A DNA stretch of 64,000 nt from an uncultured Acidimicrobiales bacterium (GTDB lineage Bacteria; Actinomycetota; Acidimicrobiia; Acidimicrobiales; SZUA-35), in NCBI GenBank assembly GCA_937930695.1, contig CALHCB010000026.1:1-64000 (forward strand). The letters run 5' to 3'. Position 1 is the stretch's first letter, and each line of letters starts with the position of its first letter. Shown piece after piece: positions 7,571 through 14,901 of the stretch. The translations under genes were made by a program, and so were the position numbers. The notes under the pieces are model-generated. The model saw only the letters and a list, made by a program, of their open reading frames with translations, searched no databases and was not told the origin of the DNA.

Positions 7571-9636
7571 GCGACCAGAACAGCAGCGATCTGAACAGCA
7601 CCGAGATCAAGAACGTCATTGGCGCATGTCCACTCGACTGCCCGGACGGGTGCAGTTGGGTTGTGACGGTCGAGAACGGAACGGCCACCAAGTTGCGGGG
7701 CAACCCCGACCATCCCTTCACCCAGGGCGGGCTCTGCAAGAAGGTCAACCCCTGGCTCACCTACGCCGAGGATCCCTCCCGGTTGTTGAGCCCCCTTCGG
7801 CGAACTGGGCCGAAGGGCAGCGGCGAGTTCGAAGAAATCACTTGGGAGGAAGCGCTCGCCGAGATCGCCGAACGTCTCACCGACGTGAAAGATCGGCTCG
7901 GCGGCGAAGCGATCTGGCCGTTCGCGGGCACCGGCAATGTTGGCTGGTTGCACGGGGCTTCGTCGTTCGGAAGTACGCGGTTGTGGAACGCGCTCGGCGC
8001 ATCCGGTCACTCGGTCAGCATCTGTTCGATCAGTGGACACGTGGGCCTCAGCTACACCTCAGCCATCGCAGCCACCTATGACATTGAGGCGATCGCCGGC
8101 GCTGGCGTCGTGCTCCTGTGGGGCTCGAACCCCCTCGTCACCAACCAGCACACGTGGCCTTTCATCGAGGGTGCGAGGGAGGCTGGTGCTGAGATCGTGG
8201 TGATCGATCCGGTTCGTACCCGGACAGCAGAACGAGCCGATCACCACCTTGCACCTCTGCCGGGAACCGATGGCGCGCTCGCCTTTGGGCTGTGTCGAGC
8301 CATTCTCGATGCCGGAGGAGCCGACCTCGGCTACTTGGCCTCGCACACCTCCGGCTGGGATGAGTTCCGAGCCGAACTCGAAACGTGGACCGTTGCACGA
8401 GCGGCGGCGGAGTGTGGCATTGACGAAACCACGATCAGCGAACTCGGTCGACTCATCGCTGACCGGGCGCCGCTCGCCATCAAGATGGGTCAGGGCATGC
8501 AACGCCACGCCCATGGAGGGCAGACCGCTCGAATCGTCTCCTGCCTCCCGGCCATCACTGGCGCGTACGGTCATGAGTCGGGTGGTCTGAGCTACTCGAC
8601 CGGATCGCAATACATGCTCAACAGCGTGGCAGGACAGCGACCCGACCTTCGTCCCGACGGTCATGGACGAGTCCTTGCCATGACGAACCTCGGCCACAAT
8701 CTTGTTGAGCTCAATGACCCGCCGGTCCAAGCCCTGATCGTCTGTGGCGCCAACCCGATGGTGTCGAACCCTGAAACGGATCTCGTTCGCCAGGGTCTGA
8801 GCCGCGACGATCTCTTCACGGTCGTTATCGATGTGTTCGCAACTGAAACTGTTGACTACGCCGACATCGTGCTGCCCTCAACGATGCAACACGAGCAGAA
8901 TGAACTCAACGATTCTTTCGCCCACCTGTACGTCAATTGGAACGAGCAAGCCGTTGAGCCGCCGGGTCTATGTTTGCCCCACACCGAGATTCTGCGACGC
9001 TTGGCTCGCGCCCTTGAGCTGACCGAACCCGCGCTCTATGCGACCGATGACGAGCTCGCAGAGGCGCTGCTCGACCAACCGTCGTTCCGGGAAGCCGGAA
9101 TCACGCTGGACACGTTGCGACGCGATGGCTTTGCCCGACTTCCGCAGGCCCGCGGCGGGTTCCGCCCGGTGGCTGACCGGTTTCCGACCGCCTCGGGAAC
9201 ATTCGAATTTGTTTCGGAGCGGGCCGAACGCGAACACCACGGTCGACTTCCGAACTATCGCCCACCCGCCGAGACGCACGCACCAGCTGTCGGGCACTAC
9301 GTACTCGTGGCGAATGGCAGCGATCATCATGTCAACTCAGTGTTTGCGGGCACCGAGCGGGTGCGTTCGGTGGCGAGCGCTCCGCCGGTGATCATTCATG
9401 CAGACGATGCCCTCCGAGATGGACTCATCGATGGCGATCAGGTCGAGGTCCGCAACGAGCGAGGCTCATTCAAGGCCGTGCTCCGAATCGGTTCAGCAGC
9501 CCGGCCAGGTGTGGCGTCGATGACCAAGGGCTGGTGGGGTCAGGGCGTGAACGCCACCGTGATCGAGCGTGACAGCGATATGGGGCGCGGTGCCGTCTTC
9601 CACGACAACCGAGTGGAGATCGTCGCCGCAAGCTGA
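7567..9636 (+). CDS. Molybdopterin-dependent oxidoreductase with N-terminal 4Fe-4S site
   Basis: 689 aa. The N-terminus has the 4Fe-4S pattern C21-x3-C25-x3-C29 and C57 (CPLDCPDGC, GGLCKK) of the bis-MGD family. Next comes the long molybdopterin domain (WEEALAEIAERL, VLLWGSNPLVTNQH, VIDPVRTRTAERADHH). The C-terminal molybdopterin dinucleotide-binding barrel starts near residue 580 (GHYVLVANGSDHHVNS). It resembles stand-alone formate-dehydrogenase/YoaE-like cytoplasmic enzymes. No electron-transfer partner or Tat signal is seen, so the substrate is unknown. GTG start overlapping the upstream stop. Confidence 0.85.
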   Translation: MSDQNSSDLNSTEIKNVIGACPLDCPDGCSWVVTVENGTATKLRGNPDHPFTQGGLCKKVNPWLTYAEDPSRLLSPLRRTGPKGSGEFEEITWEEALAEIAERLTDVKDRLGGEAIWPFAGTGNVGWLHGASSFGSTRLWNALGASGHSVSICSISGHVGLSYTSAIAATYDIEAIAGAGVVLLWGSNPLVTNQHTWPFIEGAREAGAEIVVIDPVRTRTAERADHHLAPLPGTDGALAFGLCRAILDAGGADLGYLASHTSGWDEFRAELETWTVARAAAECGIDETTISELGRLIADRAPLAIKMGQGMQRHAHGGQTARIVSCLPAITGAYGHESGGLSYSTGSQYMLNSVAGQRPDLRPDGHGRVLAMTNLGHNLVELNDPPVQALIVCGANPMVSNPETDLVRQGLSRDDLFTVVIDVFATETVDYADIVLPSTMQHEQNELNDSFAHLYVNWNEQAVEPPGLCLPHTEILRRLARALELTEPALYATDDELAEALLDQPSFREAGITLDTLRRDGFARLPQARGGFRPVADRFPTASGTFEFVSERAEREHHGRLPNYRPPAETHAPAVGHYVLVANGSDHHVNSVFAGTERVRSVASAPPVIIHADDALRDGLIDGDQVEVRNERGSFKAVLRIGSAARPGVASMTKGWWGQGVNATVIERDSDMGRGAVFHDNRVEIVAAS

Positions 9637-9652
9637 GTTGTCAGGATCGATC

Positions 9653-10495
9653 TCAGGCCCTTCGGGGTCGACCAATCCGCACTTCTGTGCCGGTCGTCCA
9701 ATGCACCACGGGATCGCCGACTGGAGCCGAGAGTCCCGCCGCTGTCATGAGTTGATCATCGAGATCGAGGAGCGTGCCTCGTCGCAACGGCCACACCCCA
9801 TGGTCGACCGGCGCGTAGAGATTGCGGCCGCGGGCGGAGTCCATTGCGGGAAATCGGGAGAACAGCCCCCATCGGTTGGTGAGGTAGTGCTCGAACGGTG
9901 ACACGTCCTCCGGGGCGATGGCCTCACCGACCCGAACAAGGGAGCGATGTCGTGCGCCCTTTGGCTTTGGCCAACGACGCGTCGAGGTGTAGGACCATAC
10001 GCTGCCCGTGGTGGGCTGGCCGCGGTCGATTCTCATGTCGGCCCAGAAATAGGGCAACCCGTAAGTGAGTCGAGCGGTTGCCGTCGCGGGCAACGCACCT
10101 GCCTCGAGCGAACAGAACCACACGCCCGGTGTTCCGTCGGGCCCGCGAACGTATGTGCGCACGTTGGTTTCGGGGAAGACGCCGACGCGAGCTGGCATCT
10201 GCCGACCGCCCGGGAAGCCGACCCGCATCTCGAAGGGAACAAGCCCGACCCACGCCGCAGCATGGCCAGCCTCATCAACCCACGGATCGACGGTGAGCCC
10301 CTCGGGAAGAAGCCGTTGCACCTCGTCGAGCTCATAGGGCCAATGGAGAAACGTCAGGTCGTCCCACCACATCCGCATGACTTCTCGCTCGACCGGCTCG
10401 ATGGGCTGAGTCGGATAGTGAAGATTCGGGGCGGACCCGTCCGTTTGCACTCGATGATCGTAGGTCGGCCGTACGCATCGCGAGACATCGAACAT
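9653..10495 (-). CDS. DUF2071 (YqjF-like) protein
   Basis: About 280 aa from ATG 10495. Family features are MWWDDLTFLHWPYELDEVQRLLPEGL at the N-terminus, AAWVGLVPFEMR, and the long barrel segment with ETNVRTYVRGPDGTPGVWF. DUF2071 resembles acetoacetate-decarboxylase-like folds but has no settled activity. The start is uncertain: the conserved domain begins near ATG 10378, and GTG 10450 is also possible. It is divergent from the AlkB-like gene, with only 21 bp between the outermost starts. Confidence 0.8.
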   Translation of the reverse strand: MFDVSRCVRPTYDHRVQTDGSAPNLHYPTQPIEPVEREVMRMWWDDLTFLHWPYELDEVQRLLPEGLTVDPWVDEAGHAAAWVGLVPFEMRVGFPGGRQMPARVGVFPETNVRTYVRGPDGTPGVWFCSLEAGALPATATARLTYGLPYFWADMRIDRGQPTTGSVWSYTSTRRWPKPKGARHRSLVRVGEAIAPEDVSPFEHYLTNRWGLFSRFPAMDSARGRNLYAPVDHGVWPLRRGTLLDLDDQLMTAAGLSAPVGDPVVHWTTGTEVRIGRPRRA

Positions 10496-10516
10496 GTGTT
10501 CGTCTATCGTGTCTGG

Positions 10517-11128
10517 ATGGGTTGCCGCCAAACAAGCTTGCTCGCCCTTGGAGCACCCGAGGTGCCGAGATCCTTCGGCCCCGTGGGGAGGATTGACTTG
10601 GGACGCGGCTCGTGGATCGATCATCAGCCGACGTGGCTCGGGGGCGCTGATGGATGGCACGACGAGTTGGAACGCGAACTCGACTGGAAGGCGACATCTC
10701 GTCCGATGTACGAGCGGATCGTCGACGTTCCCCGCCTGATCACGAGCTTTCAACGAGCAGACCTTGCCGAGGCAGCGGATCCCAGCGGCGTTCTTTGTCG
10801 GCTCGAGAAACTGGCCCAGCTCTTCGATGACTACTACAGCCGGCCGTTCCCAATCGTTGGTTGCAACCTCTACCGCGACGGGAACGATTCGGTCGCATGG
10901 CACGCCGATCGAGTTCGCCGCCCAGGAGACAGCATCATCGGCATCGTGGCGGTGGGCGAGCGTCGGCCATTTTCGATCCGCCCGCTCGAGGGCGGGCTGT
11001 CCCGCAAGTTTCTCCTGGGCGACGGTGATCTGCTGGTGATGGGTGGCACGGTGCAAGCGCATTGGCAACACGCCGTTCCAAAAGTGCAATCGGCCGGGCC
11101 CCGTATCTCGATGATGTTTCGCTCCTAG
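10517..11128 (+). CDS. AlkB-like 2OG-Fe(II) dioxygenase
   Basis: 203 aa from ATG 10517. Iron ligands are visible as H129-x-D131 (VAWHADRVR) and H185 (AHWQHAVPK), and the 2-oxoglutarate-binding arginines as GPRISMMFR. The substrate region FPIVGCNLYRDGNDSVAWH matches the AlkB family, which oxidatively removes alkyl lesions from bases. It is likely a DNA/RNA demethylase. The start was chosen because the track's 393-aa frame runs antisense through the DUF2071 gene before this point. Its stop codon overlaps, in antisense, the stop of the DUF2461 gene. Confidence 0.9.
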   Translation: MGCRQTSLLALGAPEVPRSFGPVGRIDLGRGSWIDHQPTWLGGADGWHDELERELDWKATSRPMYERIVDVPRLITSFQRADLAEAADPSGVLCRLEKLAQLFDDYYSRPFPIVGCNLYRDGNDSVAWHADRVRRPGDSIIGIVAVGERRPFSIRPLEGGLSRKFLLGDGDLLVMGGTVQAHWQHAVPKVQSAGPRISMMFRS

Positions 11129-11814
11129 AAGTCGACGCCGACCGCATCACACAGGAAGTGCATGAACGGTGAGGTTCCTCGACAGAGCGCTTCGAACTCA
11201 TCAAGAAAGCCTGGAGCGGTCACCTGCTTCTGCGTCAGCGACGCCGTCCCCATGAAGCTCTTGCGCTTGAGGTCGGTGATGATCGGGTCCTCGGGATCGA
11301 ATCCTTTTGGCGGGCGCACCAACGAGTCGCCGCCAAGTTCCATCCTGTCGCCGAACAACCCGGTCGTGCTCACCATCGTCCAGCGGTCTCGGTTCTCTGC
11401 CATGAATTCACGGATCTGATAGGCAACCTTGGTTTCGGGATGCCAGAGCCCAACGCCAAAGAAGCAGCGCCGAGGCTCGAGGTGCAGGTAGAAGCCGGGT
11501 GCGTGCGCGTCTTTTGCTCGTTCATGACGAAAGTGCAGCCCGGTATTGGTCTTGTAGGGCGTCTTGTCCTTCGCAAAGCGGGTGTCTCGTTGGATGCGAA
11601 AGAGCGAGCCGCCGACCGGCCGAGCGTTGGCCTCGAAATGCGAGCTGATCGTGGTGAGCCGGGGCCCGAAGGCTTGAATGAAGTCGAGCGCTGGCTCTTT
11701 GATGGCCTCGTCGTAGCGTTCCTTGTTCTGGTGGAACCACGGACGTTCGTTGTTGTCGCCGAGGTCGGCGAGGAACGCGAAGAGGTCGGGTCGAAATCGA
11801 ACGGAGGGAGCCAT
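11125..11814 (-). CDS. DUF2461 family protein
   Basis: 229 aa from ATG 11814. Characteristic stretches are FLADLGDNNERPWFHQNKERYDEA, RIQRDTRFAKDKTPYKTNTG and GFYLHLEPRRCFFGVGLWHP. These make this a confident DUF2461 (YcfH/TIGR02453) assignment; the function of that family is unknown. The track's longer frame adds non-conserved residues that would overlap the regulatory gap before aguB. Convergent with the AlkB-like gene, with overlapping stop codons (CTAG). Confidence 0.88.
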   Translation of the reverse strand: MAPSVRFRPDLFAFLADLGDNNERPWFHQNKERYDEAIKEPALDFIQAFGPRLTTISSHFEANARPVGGSLFRIQRDTRFAKDKTPYKTNTGLHFRHERAKDAHAPGFYLHLEPRRCFFGVGLWHPETKVAYQIREFMAENRDRWTMVSTTGLFGDRMELGGDSLVRPPKGFDPEDPIITDLKRKSFMGTASLTQKQVTAPGFLDEFEALCRGTSPFMHFLCDAVGVDF

Positions 11815-11828
11815 GGGCCAACGGGAAC

Positions 11829-11846
11829 ACTTTGACCTGACAAAGT
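11829..11846. promoter_or_regulatory. Inverted repeat ACTTTG-N6-CAAAGT, possible operator
   Basis: Perfect 6-bp arms with a 6-bp spacer lie in the 92-bp divergent gap between DUF2461 and aguB. Position and symmetry suit a dimeric regulator, but no regulator gene is adjacent. Short arms can arise by chance. Confidence 0.3.
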
Positions 11847-11906
11847 CAAGAGCGCGTGGCGTGACCAGTGGGAGCGGATCTTGGTCCGAACGAGTACGTT
11901 GCCGCC

Positions 11907-12776
11907 ATGAGCGAACTGCGCGTCGCAGCACTGCAAATGGCCATGGTCGACGATCGTGATGAGAACATCGCAATGGCCGAAGGTTTGGTCCGCGAGGCGG
12001 CAGATCAAGGGGCCCAGATCATCTTGATCCCCGAACTGTTCGAGGGCCTCTACTTCTGCAAAGACCAGCTGCCTGAGCACCTCGAACGAGCGCTCCCTGT
12101 CGAAGGCCATCCAACGGTTGAGCATTTCAGTGCCATCGCCAGCGAACTCAACGTTGTGCTGCCCATCAGCATCTTCGAGCGGGCTGGCCAAGCCATGTTC
12201 AACACCGTGGTGATGATCGATGCCGATGGCACGACGATGGGGATCTATCGAAAGAGTCACATTCCCGATGGCCCTGGCTACACCGAGAAGTTCTATTTCT
12301 CGCCCGGTGACACCGGCTTCAAGGTGTGGGACACACTCCACGGTCGAGTCGGCGTCGGCATCTGTTGGGACCAATGGTTCCCTGAAGCGGCGCGCTCAAT
12401 GGCCTTGCTCGGTGCAGAGGTTCTCTTGTATCCAACCGCAATCGGATCCGAGCCACCGGACCCAGAGTGGGATTCAAGCGGACACTGGCAGCGGGTCATG
12501 CAGGGTCATGCAGGAGCGAATTTGATGCCCGTTGTGGCGGCCAACCGTGTCGGGCACGAAGTTGGCGAATCGACTGAGATCACCTTTTACGGCTCCTCCT
12601 TCATCGCCGATGCGACGGGTGCGCTCGTGGCCGAAGCTCCGCGTGACGGCGAGGCCGTATTAGTTGCTGGATTCGACCGACATCAGCTGCAACTGCAACG
12701 TGCGGGATGGGGCCTGTTCCGAGATCGTCGCCCGGATCTGTACGGCGCCATCACGACGCTCGACGGCCAGCCATGA
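11907..12776 (+). CDS. aguB: N-carbamoylputrescine amidase
   Basis: 289 aa from ATG 11907. This is a nitrilase-superfamily protein with its triad visible: E43 (IPELFEG), K116 (YRKSHIPDGPGY) and C153 (VGICWDQWFPE). The GPGYTEKFYFSPG and PTAIGSEPPDP stretches are typical of AguB, which converts N-carbamoylputrescine to putrescine, CO2 and ammonia. The identity is strongly supported by the overlapping aguA downstream (ATGA, 4 bp). Cytoplasmic polyamine synthesis. The track start at 11868 adds unconserved residues. Confidence 0.93.
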   Translation: MSELRVAALQMAMVDDRDENIAMAEGLVREAADQGAQIILIPELFEGLYFCKDQLPEHLERALPVEGHPTVEHFSAIASELNVVLPISIFERAGQAMFNTVVMIDADGTTMGIYRKSHIPDGPGYTEKFYFSPGDTGFKVWDTLHGRVGVGICWDQWFPEAARSMALLGAEVLLYPTAIGSEPPDPEWDSSGHWQRVMQGHAGANLMPVVAANRVGHEVGESTEITFYGSSFIADATGALVAEAPRDGEAVLVAGFDRHQLQLQRAGWGLFRDRRPDLYGAITTLDGQP

Positions 12777-13774
12777 GTCGACGCTGGCCCGCTGAATGGG
12801 AACCCCACGAGCGGACGGTCATGTGTTGGCCGACTCGAGGAGACCTGTGGGACACGCAGTTCGCAAACGCCGAGGCCGCCTATGCCGAGGTTGCAAATGC
12901 GATTGCGGTGTACGAACCGGTCACCATGATTGCCAACCCTGGCTCCGCGGCCCTGGCAGCCGAGCGCTGCGCTCCGGGTGTCGAGGTGATCGAGCTCGAG
13001 ATTGACGACTCGTGGTTCCGCGACACCGGCCCGATCTTCGCGGCCGAGGTCGGACAGCTCATCGCCACTGATTGGGCATTCAATTCGTGGGGAGGCAAGT
13101 TCCTCCCGTTCGACAATGATGCTGCGCTGGCGAAACGCTATGCAGCCCTCGCTGGCCACTGGGTCGAGTCGATCGACATGGTGCTGGAGGGCGGCTCGAT
13201 CGCTGGAAACGGCGCCGGTCTTGCGGTCACCACCGAACAGTGCCTGTTGAATCCCAACCGGAATCCAGCGATGGAACGCACCGAGATCGAACTGAATCTG
13301 CGTACACATCTCGGGATCGAAGATGTCATCTGGTTGCCAAACGGGCTCGCGCTCGATTTCGACACCGATGGTCACGTCGACAACATCGCTGCATTCGCGT
13401 CGACAGATCGATTGCTCGTGCAAGGCTGCAATGATCCGTCAGAAGCTGATGCAGACCTCCTGACGGCGAACCGCTCGGCTCTTGATGAGTGGATTGAAGA
13501 GCGAGCGGCGGCAGTCGAGGTGGTCGAGGTGCCCGTGCTGCCGTTTGCGGAGATCGAGCGGGAGCGCGTTGTTGTTCCGTATTTGAATCTCTATGTCGGC
13601 AACGGATTCGTTCTCGTGCCGACGACCGGCCATGCGGCTGATGCGGACATGCTCGATCTGATCAGCGATCAGTTTCCCGGGCGCGACGTGCTCGGCCTCG
13701 ATGTCGGACGCATCCTGGCCTACGGCGGGGGCGGTCCTCACTGCATCACACAACAGATTCCGCTGCTCGACTAG
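12773..13774 (+). CDS. aguA: Agmatine deiminase
   Basis: 333 aa from ATG 12773, overlapping the aguB stop. Porphyromonas-type peptidylarginine deiminase family: WPAEWEPHERTVMCWP at the N-terminus, DDSWFRDTGPIF, EGGSIAGNGAG, DGHVDNIAAF and the C-terminal nucleophile GGGGPHCITQQIP (C324). It converts agmatine to N-carbamoylputrescine and ammonia, feeding AguB. No arginine decarboxylase gene is in the window, so agmatine must come from elsewhere or from outside the cell. Confidence 0.94.
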   Translation: MSRRWPAEWEPHERTVMCWPTRGDLWDTQFANAEAAYAEVANAIAVYEPVTMIANPGSAALAAERCAPGVEVIELEIDDSWFRDTGPIFAAEVGQLIATDWAFNSWGGKFLPFDNDAALAKRYAALAGHWVESIDMVLEGGSIAGNGAGLAVTTEQCLLNPNRNPAMERTEIELNLRTHLGIEDVIWLPNGLALDFDTDGHVDNIAAFASTDRLLVQGCNDPSEADADLLTANRSALDEWIEERAAAVEVVEVPVLPFAEIERERVVVPYLNLYVGNGFVLVPTTGHAADADMLDLISDQFPGRDVLGLDVGRILAYGGGGPHCITQQIPLLD

Positions 13775-13792
13775 CTGTTGGTCGTGCATGGG

Positions 13793-14623
13793 TCACAGCT
13801 TGGTGGCCCAGAGAGAGAACATCGCGGGGACCTTGCCTCGTAGCGGCTCCGGGGCGAACCACTGTGTTCCTTCTTTCACCGCGGACGGAACGAACGGCCA
13901 GTCGATCCCTTCGTGTTCGAGCATCCGATCCACTCGCAGACCAGCAGCCGCCAGGGCGTTCAGAATGTCCGCCAACGAGTGGTTCCATTCGTGGCTGCGA
14001 GTGTTGGTGATGCCGTTGCCGGAAGTGTCATCGGTGTAGGTGGTCGGACTCTCGAGTGTGAGCGGAGATTCTGGCGACGTGAAGTAGTCGTAGTACGGGA
14101 TCACGTGGCCCCCGATCTCTTCGAAGACCCACAATGTTGGGTGGATGTCCCGGATGTAAAAGCTGCCGCCAGGTCGGAGGACCGCTGCAATGGCGTTGGC
14201 CCACCGATCGAGCTCGCCGATCCAGGTGATGGTGCCGACGCTGGTGTAGACGAGGTCGAAGCGTTCGTGTCCCAGCGCTGCGCCAGCGTCGTACACGTTG
14301 GCGGCAACGAATGAAGCGTCGGCCTTCGCCCGTTCAGCAAGGGTCGTGGCCGCCTCAACGGCAGAGGCGGAAAAGTCCAGACCCGTGACAGTGGCGCCCA
14401 ATCGGGCAAGCGAGATCGAATCGGTGCCGATGTGGCATTGAAAGTGGGCGACGTCGAGGCCAGCGATGTCGCCGAGGAGCGGCGCATCGAAGGCAATGAT
14501 CTCGCTGAGCAACGCGGTGTCCTCGGCATACCGGTCCACGTGGTAGCTCTGCGACGCGACGTGAATGGGAACGCGGTCATTCCAGTTCGCCAGATTGTCC
14601 TGTTGATACGGATTCAGGCTCAT
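13793..14623 (-). CDS. Class I SAM-dependent methyltransferase
   Basis: 276 aa. SAM-binding motif I is DVAHFQCHIGTDSISLARLGA followed by VTGLDFSASAVEAA, a subtype widespread in actinobacteria. RPGGSFYIRDIHPTLWVFEE is the post-III segment. The start ATG (14621-14623) overlaps the stop of a decayed GNAT reading frame on the same strand, the usual sign of a former operon partner. Convergent with aguA, 18 bp apart. Substrate unknown. Confidence 0.85.
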   Translation of the reverse strand: MSLNPYQQDNLANWNDRVPIHVASQSYHVDRYAEDTALLSEIIAFDAPLLGDIAGLDVAHFQCHIGTDSISLARLGATVTGLDFSASAVEAATTLAERAKADASFVAANVYDAGAALGHERFDLVYTSVGTITWIGELDRWANAIAAVLRPGGSFYIRDIHPTLWVFEEIGGHVIPYYDYFTSPESPLTLESPTTYTDDTSGNGITNTRSHEWNHSLADILNALAAAGLRVDRMLEHEGIDWPFVPSAVKEGTQWFAPEPLRGKVPAMFSLWATKL

Positions 14624-14736
14624 GGTGGAAACGTCCAGTTCGTGTGGTTTTCGCTCGCCCGGTAGCCAAGACGACCATAGATGCGGTTCGACCAGGGCTT
14701 CCCCGAATTGGTCGCGAGCCCCGAGTCAACACAGAT
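14620..14736 (-). pseudogene. C-terminal remnant of a GNAT acetyltransferase
   Basis: Reading the minus strand between an in-frame TAG (14737-14739) and a TGA (14620-14622) gives about 38 residues containing NSGKPWSNRIYGRLGYRAS. This resembles the closing 'N..SN.IY.RLGY' motif of GNAT enzymes. No start codon or N-terminal domain precedes it. The TGA overlaps the methyltransferase ATG. Best read as the relic of a deleted upstream gene; too short for ORF callers. Confidence 0.45.
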
Positions 14737-14901
14737 CTAAGGCACCGAATACGACAACTGCCCGATGCGTCGGCCTACCTCAGGGCGTCACAGTCAGACA
14801 CATGTTGCACCCGCATCCAGCAAACCTTCTTCGACAACTTGATCACGAGCACTCGACAAGAATTCGCCGAAGCGAACTCATTCGCCTCCTAACCTCCGAA
14901 C

